Below, piece after piece: positions 1 to 5,298 of a DNA stretch of 8,311 nucleotides. The translations under genes were made by a program, and so were the position numbers. The stretch covers positions 1 through 8,311 of the forward strand of contig CAMPJN010000155.1 of assembly GCA_946886875.1 (NCBI GenBank), read 5' to 3'. Position 1 is the first letter of the stretch. The number at the start of each line of letters is the position of its first letter. The stretch comes from an uncultured Pseudomonas sp. (lineage in GTDB: Bacteria > Pseudomonadota > Gammaproteobacteria > Pseudomonadales > Pseudomonadaceae). The notes under the pieces were generated by a model. That model saw only the letters and a program-made list of their open reading frames with translations. It was not told where the DNA came from and searched no databases.

Positions 1-26
1 CCACTCAGACCGATATTGAACGCCAT
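1..26 (-). CDS. flgE: Flagellar hook protein FlgE, N-terminal fragment (gene runs off the left edge)
   Basis: Only the first codons are present; they read MAFNIGLSG on the minus strand. This matches the conserved N-terminus of FlgE, the subunit of the flagellar hook, whose N-terminal helix packs into the inner tube of the hook. The ATG at 26-24 is preceded by a strong Shine-Dalgarno sequence, AAAGGAG (39-33), six bases upstream. The gene follows flgD on the same strand after a 44-bp gap, the usual flgD-flgE order. A compact GC-rich hairpin sits immediately upstream of the ribosome-binding site. The identification rests on nine residues plus context, so the protein itself cannot be assessed. 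Confidence 0.85.
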
Positions 27-39
27 GGATGTCTCCTTT

Positions 40-54
40 GCCGGCCCCGCCGGC
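40..54 (-). repeat. GC-rich stem-loop between flgD and flgE
   Basis: A perfect inverted repeat, GCCGGC-N3-GCCGGC, ends one base before the AAAGGAG ribosome-binding site of flgE. In the transcript it would form a six-pair, all G-C stem with a three-base loop. No U-tract follows, so it is not an intrinsic terminator. It could stabilise the downstream flgE message or modulate its translation; that role is inference. Confidence 0.55.
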
Positions 55-70
55 GTTTAGAATCTGTTGG

Positions 71-745
71 TTACTGACCGATGACCTGCACCTGGGAGAG
101 CGGCACAGTGCCGAGCCCCGCCAGGTTGAGCATCAACTCGCTGCCACCCAGGGTCACGCTGTCGACGTTGGCCGGCAACATGGTGCTCAACGCCTTGGTT
201 TCGCCGTTATAAGTCGCCTGGGCCTCGAACTTGTAAGTGCCGGGCGGCAACAGATTGCCGCTGGCATCCTTGCCGTCCCAGATAAAGCTGACATTGCCGG
301 CCGCCTGCTCGCCCAGGTTGACGCGGCTCACCACCGAACCCGCAGTGTTGTAGACGTTGACGAATACGTTACTGCTGGAGACCGGCAATACCGCGCTGGC
401 TTTAAAGCTCTGGCTGGTATCGACCACCGCCTTGTCGGTGGGGATGATCACCTTGCGTCCGACCATGGACGAGGCCTGCAGCGCCTGGGAAGACTGATAA
501 CCGCTGAGTAGCGAACCCATGCTGGTATTCAGCTTCTCGATCCCCTCGACCTGGCTGAACTGCGCCAGCTGGGCGATGAACTCACCGTTGCCTTGCGGCT
601 CCAGCGGGTTCTGGTTATTCAACTGGGCCACCAGCAGGTTGAGGAACTCGTTCTTACCCAAGTCCTTGTTGGTTTTGCTTTCGCTCTTGATCTGGTACTG
701 ATCCAGCGCCGTACCGGTGACTTCGCCAACACTACTCATGTTCAT
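71..745 (-). CDS. flgD: Flagellar hook-capping protein FlgD
   Basis: FlgD is the scaffold that caps the growing hook and allows FlgE subunits to polymerise; it is exported by the flagellar type III system and later replaced. The 224-residue product has the hallmark N-terminal block LGKNEFLNLLVAQLNNQNPL followed by EPQ and a Phe-containing stretch (about residues 30-75). A middle FN3/Tudor-like beta region contains FIWDGKDASGNLLPPGTY (about 153-170), and the C-terminus has the usual Val/Leu-rich strand. Length is normal for the family. Two starts are possible: ATG at 745, only 3 nt after AAGGGAG (755-749), or ATG at 739 with a better 9-nt spacing, giving a product starting MSSVGE. The second may be the true start. 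It lies 21 bp downstream of flgC and shares its operon. Confidence 0.96.
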   Translation of the reverse strand: MNMSSVGEVTGTALDQYQIKSESKTNKDLGKNEFLNLLVAQLNNQNPLEPQGNGEFIAQLAQFSQVEGIEKLNTSMGSLLSGYQSSQALQASSMVGRKVIIPTDKAVVDTSQSFKASAVLPVSSSNVFVNVYNTAGSVVSRVNLGEQAAGNVSFIWDGKDASGNLLPPGTYKFEAQATYNGETKALSTMLPANVDSVTLGGSELMLNLAGLGTVPLSQVQVIGQ

Positions 746-766
746 GCGCTCCCTTAATCCGTTGGC

Positions 767-1210
767 TTACTGACCCAGGGTCAGTACGCGCTGCAGCATC
801 TGCTTGGCGGTATTCATCATTTCGACGTTGGTCTGAAAGGCACGGCTGGCGGAGATCATGTCAGCCATTTCCTCGACCACGTTGACGTTGGGGTAATACA
901 CATAGCCGCCCGCATCGGCAGCCGGATGGTTGGGCTCGTAGCGCGGCATCAAGCTGCCCTGGTCCTCGACGATGCCCAACACCTGCACCCCGCGCCCGGC
1001 TTCATCCTGCTCGGCGAACAACGAACCACGGTCGCCGCCCTGGGCCTGCTGGAACACGGTGGCGAACACCGGATGGCGGGCGCGATAGGTCTGATCGAGG
1101 CTCGAGGAAACCGTCTCGGCGTTGGCGATGTTGCTGGAGATGGTATTCAGGCGAGTGCTCTGGGCACTCATGCCGGTACCGGCAATATTGAAAACACTGG
1201 CAAGTGACAT
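767..1210 (-). CDS. flgC: Flagellar proximal rod protein FlgC
   Basis: FlgC is one of the rod subunits that connect the MS ring to the hook across the periplasm. The 147-residue protein starts MSLASVFNIAGTGMSAQ and has the flagellar rod motif (N-T-I-S-S-N-I-A-N-A, about residues 22-31). It ends with the paired conserved helix including NVVEEMADMISASRAFQTNV and a C-terminal QMLQRVLTLGQ. These N- and C-terminal amphipathic helices are typical of axial proteins exported by the flagellar type III apparatus. Length is normal. The start is supported by AAAGGAG (1226-1220), nine bases upstream, which overlaps the stop codon of flgB. The pair is therefore probably translationally linked. Confidence 0.97.
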   Translation of the reverse strand: MSLASVFNIAGTGMSAQSTRLNTISSNIANAETVSSSLDQTYRARHPVFATVFQQAQGGDRGSLFAEQDEAGRGVQVLGIVEDQGSLMPRYEPNHPAADAGGYVYYPNVNVVEEMADMISASRAFQTNVEMMNTAKQMLQRVLTLGQ

Positions 1211-1224
1211 GGCATCAGGCTCCT

Positions 1225-1632
1225 TTATTCGCCGCGCAGGGCGCCGATCAGCCCTTTGAATTTGTTGTTGAGGAAGGTGAAGCTGGCTTGGAAATTGACT
1301 GCGTTTTCGGCGTAGTTGGATTGCTCGATCTGCAAGTCGACGCTGTTCTGATCGATGGACGCATGCAGCGGGTTGCGGTAATTCAGGGCCGCATTGCCCA
1401 TACTGATGCCCTCGGCGGCTATATGGCGGCTGTCGGTACGGTTCAGATTGACCGGGCCGCGCTGGCTCTTGCCGGTCTGCTCGGCGAGTACCGCAGCGAA
1501 GTCCAGATCACGCGCCTTGTAGTGCGGGGTATCGGCGTTGGCGATGTTATTGGCCAACACCTCGGCGCGCTGGGCGCGAAAGCTGAGAGCCTGCTCATGG
1601 ATGCCGAGTGCGCTATCGAAGCTGATACTCAT
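1225..1632 (-). CDS. flgB: Flagellar basal-body rod protein FlgB
   Basis: FlgB forms the base of the proximal rod, next to FliE and the MS ring. The 135-residue protein carries the rod-family motif RAEVLANNIANADTPHYKAR (residues 21-40) and DFAAVL just after it. The C-terminal part has the conserved helix with Asn-Tyr-Ala-Glu-Asn-Ala and FLNNKFKGLIGALRGE. Length is normal. It is the first gene of the flgBCDE transcript. A -24/-12 sigma-54 promoter lies upstream and predicts a leader of about 40 nt. The ribosome-binding site is modest (AAAGG, about eight bases before the ATG at 1632). In P. aeruginosa, flgBCDE is a class III flagellar operon that needs sigma-54 and FleR, which fits this promoter. 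Confidence 0.97.
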   Translation of the reverse strand: MSISFDSALGIHEQALSFRAQRAEVLANNIANADTPHYKARDLDFAAVLAEQTGKSQRGPVNLNRTDSRHIAAEGISMGNAALNYRNPLHASIDQNSVDLQIEQSNYAENAVNFQASFTFLNNKFKGLIGALRGE

Positions 1633-1681
1633 GGTCTGAACCTTTGCCGTTGGCTTGCAGTTGTTCCGTGCAAGACATTTA

Positions 1682-1696
1682 GCAAGGCCCGTGCCA
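1682..1696 (-). promoter_or_regulatory. Sigma-54 (RpoN) promoter of the flgBCDE operon
   Basis: Read on the minus strand the sequence is TGGCAC-GGGCC-TTGC followed by T. This matches the -24/-12 consensus TGGCAC-N5-TTGC at every defined base. The predicted transcription start is near 1670, giving a leader of about 38 nt before flgB. Activation would need an enhancer-binding protein, FleR or FleQ in Pseudomonas. Upstream lies an AT-rich stretch (1697-1735) with a short dyad that could be an activator site. Confidence 0.88.
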
Positions 1697-1790
1697 GATA
1701 ATTTTTACGTTATTTATCAGCTAGTTAAGTAACTTACCCATCCCAAAAACCGGCCAAGCGGCAAAGCCTTTCCGCCTGCCGGCAAGCAAA

Positions 1791-1817
1791 GCGGCAAGCC
1801 TGAGTGGCACTTGCCGC
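1791..1817. repeat. Perfect 8-bp inverted repeat
   Basis: GCGGCAAG at 1791-1798 is mirrored by CTTGCCGC at 1810-1817 across an 11-base loop. A related direct copy, AAGCGGCAAAGCC, lies just upstream at about 1755-1767. There is no U-tract on either strand, so it is more likely part of the repetitive spacer DNA than a terminator. Confidence 0.45.
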
Positions 1818-1830
1818 ATTGATACAGGCC

Positions 1831-1978
1831 GGGCTTACGCTGATTAGTCCCCTCTCCCCTCTGGGGCGGCCGGCTAGGCGAGGGGCTTGGTTTCAGGCAC
1901 ATTCCCAGGGCTTACGCCGATCAGCCCCCTCGCCCCCGCGGGGAGAGGGCTAGGGTGAGGGGCAGCGTCATCAGACAC
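1831..1978. repeat. Two degenerate copies of a ~70-bp palindromic extragenic repeat
   Basis: Copy 1 (1831-1900) and copy 2 (about 1908-1978) both start GGGCTTACGCYGATYAG, continue with a C-rich arm (CCCCTCTCCCC or CCCCTCGCCCCC), a G-rich arm ending in GGCTAGG then GAGGGGC, and end with a CAGRCAC-like tail. Each unit can fold back on itself (CCCTC...GAGGG). Copy 2 contains the arrangement CCGCGGGGAGAGGGCTAGGGTGAGGGG, which I remember as a frequent intergenic repeat in Pseudomonas and other GC-rich genomes. The copies differ at many positions, so the duplication is old or the two were acquired separately. Confidence 0.65.
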
Positions 1979-2025
1979 CACGCCAATGCCGGCTTAACCA
2001 CCGCCCCCGCTATGCGATGACTTTT

Positions 2026-2100
2026 GTAGGCTGGGTTAGTGGCGCGGAACCGCATTGGTAAAGCAACTGCGGGATCTGTGCGCCACGTAACCCACCAAGC
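2026..2100. repeat. GGGTTA...TAACCC inverted repeat (REP-like)
   Basis: GGGTTAGTGGCGC at 2033-2045 pairs with GCGCCACGTAACCC at 2080-2093, a 13-bp stem with a single bulged base and a loop of about 34 bases. The outer flanks (TTTGTAGGCTGGGTTA and TAACCCACC) resemble an interspersed Pseudomonas repeat I know from memory, usually with a much shorter GC-rich loop. A third partial copy, GCTGGGTTACGGCGC, follows at about 2123-2137. The element is symmetrical and has no U-tract, so it is annotated as a repeat rather than a terminator. Confidence 0.55.
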
Positions 2101-2378
2101 GGTGACCGACCCGGCCGCGCTGCTGGGTTACGGCGCAACTGATTACGCATCAGCAGACAGCCCCGGTCATGCGCAATCCCCATGGACGGGGTGAATGCCG
2201 CAAGTCCACCGGGAACGGGCGCGCCCCGTAACTCTTTGCGTGCACCGTTCACAAAGTCCACAGGCCGCCAGCCACTGCGCAAGACTTTACACAGGGGTTA
2301 TTGGGTAAGATCGCGGCTTTGATCATGGAGCCGATCGCCGCCCTGCCCCCCCAGGCGATCCGGCAAGGAACACGGACG

Positions 2379-3788
2379 ATGAGCGGCTACGTACCCAACA
2401 ACCGCAATGAACGCACCCCGCCCCCTAAAGCACCCTACAACGGCGACTTCAACAGCCAGCAAACCCGGCCCGTAGAAGGCAGCAGCGTCCAGCCGGTCAA
2501 CAGCCTGGTCGGCCTGCGCTTTATCTGGGACAACGGCGAATGCCTCGGCGCCAACATCCCCTACAACCTCACCCCGGCCGGCGCCAGCACCATTCGTGGC
2601 GGCTTGGACGCTCGCGGCTGTCTGACCCAGACGATTCAAGGCCGCGAATACGACGCCCAACTGCTGGCCGACGCCGATGTCGACAACGACGTAGCCAAAG
2701 CCCGCACTGAGCTGCAAAACGCGCTGGACGAAACCCTCAGCGCCGAACGCGCCGAGGCCGCCAAGCTGCAAGCCATACAGGATCAGCGCAGCGGCTTTAT
2801 GAATGGTGTGCATAAAAGCCTGGCCTTCGGCAAAGGCCTGTTTATGGCCGGCGTTGGCTTGATCGACTCGGCCAAACAATTCAACGACCTGATCACCCCG
2901 CACACCTACCTGAGCAACGCACTGCGCGCCGCCTGGAACGCCAAACCGGCCGGTGGCAGCCGCTGGGTCGATTCTTTCCTGCAGAACTTCAGCGACGAAC
3001 AACACCGCGAACTGGTCGAAGCCCTGGGCTTCGACCCCAGCAGCATCACCCGCGAACAACTCGCCGACGCCTATGAAGTCGCCAACTTCATCTACGACGA
3101 CGGCCCCAGCAAAGCCATGCTCAGCCGCTTCGCCGTCGACTACGCCAAGGCGCAAAACGTCGAAGAAATGGCCGAATTCGGCGGTGGCGCCGCCTTCGAA
3201 ATCGTCCTCACCGCCATCCTCGCCGTATTTACCGCCGGCGTATTTGTCGGCATCAAAGCCGCCACCTCCCTGCGCCACCTAGCCAAACTAAAACGCCTGG
3301 GCACCGCCCTGACCAAACTCAGCGCAGCCTTGAAACGTGCCAGAATCAAAATTAAAGGCAAGGCCAGAGGCAATGGGACTGGGGCGCAGACGGTTGAGGT
3401 GCAGAGGCCGAAGGGAGTGCCGCCTGAAAAGCTATCTCCACTCCCAGAACCGTCCTTAACTATTCGAGATTTTCCAGAGATATCTCGAAAGATCAGTCAA
3501 AAACAATTGCGTCACGTCAAAGATCGACCGGAACATACCCAACGCGGTGGTGGATATCTGGATAGCATTGAAGACGCTCAGAGGGTTCTGGATGCTTATC
3601 ATGCAGAGGATGTTGTAATCCTAGGAAAATCTTCGCAGGGATTCCCGATAATTCGGGTAGATACCATTACTGGAACTAACGTGAACGTCGGCGCGGGGAT
3701 AACAGCGCAACCAACGAATGTATTCATGATCAAAGGCACCGCAAGCCCGAGCGTCGTCCCTGTTAGCCCCACGCCGAAACTGAGATAG
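2379..3788 (+). CDS. Putative modular secreted toxin/effector with a variable C-terminal toxin domain
   Basis: I do not recognise a named family. The 469-residue product is modular: (1) a Pro/Asn-rich start (residues 1-40); (2) about 42-98, a stretch with FIWDNGECLGANIPYNL and a G-G-L-D-A-R-G-C motif, resembling the transthyretin-like beta-sandwich found on type VI secretion effectors and VgrG tails; (3) a charged helix (105-140), then a helical region with a Gly-rich hydrophobic patch (about 148-164); (4) a likely membrane segment, FEIVLTAILAVFTAGVFVGI (273-292); (5) a Lys/Arg-rich linker (300-332); (6) a Pro-rich hinge; (7) a C-terminal domain (about 366-469) with KQLRHVKDR, GGGYLDS, VVILGKSSQGFP and TGTNVN...PTNVFMIKG. 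The last part looks like a small RNase-type toxin with His379, but this is inference. The chosen ATG at 2379 has AAGGA nine bases upstream; upstream in-frame TTG (2301) and ATG (2325) lack one. Base composition drops sharply near 3350-3430, and a probable immunity gene follows after 4 nt. Confidence 0.8.
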   Translation: MSGYVPNNRNERTPPPKAPYNGDFNSQQTRPVEGSSVQPVNSLVGLRFIWDNGECLGANIPYNLTPAGASTIRGGLDARGCLTQTIQGREYDAQLLADADVDNDVAKARTELQNALDETLSAERAEAAKLQAIQDQRSGFMNGVHKSLAFGKGLFMAGVGLIDSAKQFNDLITPHTYLSNALRAAWNAKPAGGSRWVDSFLQNFSDEQHRELVEALGFDPSSITREQLADAYEVANFIYDDGPSKAMLSRFAVDYAKAQNVEEMAEFGGGAAFEIVLTAILAVFTAGVFVGIKAATSLRHLAKLKRLGTALTKLSAALKRARIKIKGKARGNGTGAQTVEVQRPKGVPPEKLSPLPEPSLTIRDFPEISRKISQKQLRHVKDRPEHTQRGGGYLDSIEDAQRVLDAYHAEDVVILGKSSQGFPIIRVDTITGTNVNVGAGITAQPTNVFMIKGTASPSVVPVSPTPKLR

Positions 3789-3792
3789 CAAA

Positions 3793-4122
3793 ATGAATAT
3801 AGATGAAAAAAACAAAGTCATTGTCATGCTTACCCAAGCAATGCTGGGGGTGATATCTGAAAACTTCAGAATGGTTGCAATTGATCTGGAAAGTCCTGTA
3901 TGGAAGATCACCTTTTGTCTAGCGACCGAATCGGAAATAGACAGAGAAGAAATCGAGGACGTCATCAGCAACTTTGAAGTTTGCATGATGGATGTCGATA
4001 TTGAATGTGCGGGATTCACCTCTGAAGTACTTGTTATCCCACAAAACACTAGTCTTCCTGAAATAAGAGGTCTTCGGGTTTTTCAGAAACGCGAGCCTAG
4101 CTTATCCGCAAATAAAGACTAG
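3793..4122 (+). CDS. Probable immunity protein for the upstream toxin
   Basis: A 109-residue acidic protein without signal peptide or membrane segment, so it should be cytoplasmic. It begins MNIDEKNKVIVMLTQAMLGV and continues with ISENFRMVAIDL, a hydrophobic pattern (Q-A-M-L-G-x-I-x-x-N-x-R-x-V) that I associate, from memory only, with small immunity proteins next to nuclease toxins. A mid-region rich in Glu and Asp (residues 44-57 and 65-75) would suit electrostatic blocking of a basic RNA-binding toxin face. The start is 4 nt after the toxin stop codon with only a weak ribosome-binding site (TGAG), which suggests translational coupling. Its AT-rich composition matches the toxin tip and not the flagellar genes. 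Function is assigned by size, position and composition; I cannot name the family. Confidence 0.65.
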   Translation: MNIDEKNKVIVMLTQAMLGVISENFRMVAIDLESPVWKITFCLATESEIDREEIEDVISNFEVCMMDVDIECAGFTSEVLVIPQNTSLPEIRGLRVFQKREPSLSANKD

Positions 4123-4372
4123 AGGACGTCAAGTTCTATTCGAAGCGAGATAGTAGCTAGATAAAAACACATTATTGACCTGCAGAACCCTGAAGTTTGC
4201 AGAGGGTGAATATCTGGAAAGGGGACTATCTGGAAAGGGGACGGATTTATTTATAGGACAGACCGCCCGTTTCTGTTCTTTCTGCCATTCATAATCATGT
4301 GCCGCCAAGTATCCATTCCCCCAAGCCTCTCGGGCGCAATCCGCACCTGCTGCCCCCATCACCAATACAACC
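4123..4372. other. Spacer between immunity gene and cheR terminator
   Basis: This AT-rich spacer separates two convergent transcripts. It contains the 16-bp tandem duplication at 4211-4242 and, directly after it, GGATTTATTTATAGG. An open frame on the minus strand (4395-4129, GTG start) begins VSRFLFGVVLVMGAAGA, which looks like a signal peptide. Its start codon sits inside the cheR terminator stem, it has no ribosome-binding site, and its second half is translated repeat. I do not annotate it as a gene; it could be a remnant of one. Confidence 0.5.
4211..4242. repeat. Perfect 16-bp tandem duplication
   Basis: TATCTGGAAAGGGGAC occurs twice back to back, at 4211-4226 and 4227-4242, with no mismatch. 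The second copy runs straight into GGATTTATTT. The string GGGGACGGATTTATTT (reverse AAATAAATCCGTCCCC) is one I remember as recurrent between genes in Pseudomonas and related genera, often near IS200-like (Y1) transposase genes. No transposase is present here. Confidence 0.8.
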
Positions 4373-4408
4373 CCAAACAAAAAACGGGAGACCACTGGCC
4401 TCCCGTTT
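4373..4408 (-). terminator. Intrinsic terminator of the cheV-cheR transcript
   Basis: On the minus strand AAACGGGAG (4408-4400) pairs with CTCCCGTTT (4390-4382). The intervening nine bases, GCCAGTGGT, extend the stem by three further pairs, leaving an AGT triloop. The stem runs directly into TTTTTTGTTT. This is a classic rho-independent terminator, 19 nt after the cheR stop codon. On the plus strand only three T residues follow the stem, so it should act weakly at best on the toxin-immunity transcript. Confidence 0.92.
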
Positions 4409-4426
4409 AGCAGTTACGTACTGCAG

Positions 4427-5254
4427 CTACTTCGCCTTATAGATAATCCCCGGACTGCATTGCACCATTTGATATCGCTCGGGCAACCCGTTTAGTGCCT
4501 CGGATGCGCCTAGCACCAAATAGCCGCCTGGCTTCAAGGTGGCGTGGATGCGGGTGAGGATGTCTTTTTTCACTTCGGCGGAAAAATAGATCAGTACGTT
4601 GCGGCAGAAGACGATGTCGAATTTGCCAAGCGCGGCGTAGCTGTCCAACAAATTGAGCGGGCGGAATTCGACGCGGCTTTTGATTGCCGGTTTGACCACC
4701 CAGCGGCCCGGCCCTTTGGGGTCGAAATAGCGCTGCAAACGTTCCTGCGACAAACCGCGGCCCATGGCCAGGCTGTCGTATTCGCCGGATTTGCAGTTGG
4801 CCAGCATCGACGGCGACAGGTCGGTGGCGATGATCTGCACGCCGCCCTTGAGTTGACCGATGTTGGTTTTTTCGAACTCGTCGATACTCATCGACAGGGA
4901 AAACGGCTCCTGCCCCGAAGACGAGGCCGCGGACCAGATGCGTAAGCGCTGGCCCGGGCTGGCCTTGATCATCTCCGGCAGGATGCGCTTTTTCAGCACT
5001 TCGAACGGATAGGTGTCGCGAAACCAGAGGGTTTCGTTGGTGGTCATGGCGTCCACGACCTGTTCGCGCAAGCCGCTACGCGGCTGATTTTGCATGCGCT
5101 GCACCAATTCCCCCAGGGTTTTGATGCTGTTCTGCTCCATCAGTTTGTTCAGCCGGCTGGAAACCAGGTACTGCTTGTTGCTACCCAACAGAATGCCGCA
5201 CGCTTTTTCCAGGAAAGTCCGGAACTGCTCAAAATCCAAATTACCTGAAGACAC
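4427..5254 (-). CDS. cheR: Chemotaxis protein methyltransferase CheR
   Basis: CheR transfers methyl groups from S-adenosylmethionine to glutamates on chemoreceptors and so sets adaptation. With the GTG start at 5254 the product has 275 residues, beginning (M)SSGNLDFEQF. It has an N-terminal helical domain (5-65), the T-T-N-E-T-x-W-F-R-D motif (71-80), the SAM-binding segment IWSAASSSGQEPFS (106-119), IIATDLS (141-147), FDIVFCRNVLIYF (212-224) and GGYLVLGASE (243-252). No C-terminal receptor-binding domain is needed or seen. The open frame extends upstream to ATG 5275, GTG 5284 and TTG 5293. I prefer 5254 because GAGG lies eight bases upstream and the length fits Pseudomonas CheR; the earlier starts add residues without recognisable conservation. 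It lies just downstream of cheV and ends at a strong terminator. Confidence 0.95.
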   Translation of the reverse strand: MSSGNLDFEQFRTFLEKACGILLGSNKQYLVSSRLNKLMEQNSIKTLGELVQRMQNQPRSGLREQVVDAMTTNETLWFRDTYPFEVLKKRILPEMIKASPGQRLRIWSAASSSGQEPFSLSMSIDEFEKTNIGQLKGGVQIIATDLSPSMLANCKSGEYDSLAMGRGLSQERLQRYFDPKGPGRWVVKPAIKSRVEFRPLNLLDSYAALGKFDIVFCRNVLIYFSAEVKKDILTRIHATLKPGGYLVLGASEALNGLPERYQMVQCSPGIIYKAK

Positions 5255-5298
5255 TAGCGAGGCCTCGCCGATCATAGTTCGCACTGAGGACAACGCCC

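Larger units (their letters stand above)
1697..2378. other. Long non-coding spacer between flgB promoter and toxin gene
   Basis: I see no convincing gene in this 680-bp stretch. Open frames here have no ribosome-binding sites or recognisable protein motifs and run through repeat DNA. From the flgB side it holds: an AT-rich stretch with the dyad AGTTAAGTAACT (1723-1734); an 8-bp perfect inverted repeat GCGGCAAG/CTTGCCGC (1791-1798 and 1810-1817); two copies of a GC-rich palindromic unit (1831-1978); and a GGGTTA/TAACCC inverted repeat (2033-2093). The 2094-2378 part holds one further GGGTTACGGCGC half-unit (2126-2137) and must contain whatever promoter drives the plus-strand cassette. I could not identify that promoter with confidence. 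Confidence 0.7.

Noticed and set aside
1831..1978. CRISPR array
   Set aside because: There are only two degenerate copies of a palindromic unit, with no regular spacers and no cas genes.
2010..2282. Minus-strand open frame of 90 codons in the flgB-toxin spacer
   Set aside because: It runs through the inverted-repeat DNA, has no ribosome-binding site and no protein-like pattern.
2301..2378. Upstream extension of the toxin gene to TTG 2301 or ATG 2325
   Set aside because: Neither start has a ribosome-binding site, while ATG 2379 has AAGGA nine bases upstream. The extra residues show no domain.
2298..3278. Long minus-strand open frame opposite the toxin gene
   Set aside because: It is a GC-skew shadow of the plus-strand gene, rich in Gly/Ala/Val with no recognisable domain. 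The plus strand has a good ribosome-binding site and codon pattern.
4129..4395. Minus-strand open frame of 88 codons beginning with a signal-peptide-like stretch
   Set aside because: The GTG start lies inside the cheR terminator hairpin, there is no ribosome-binding site, and the second half translates the 16-bp tandem duplication. A gene remnant is possible, but an intact gene is not supported.
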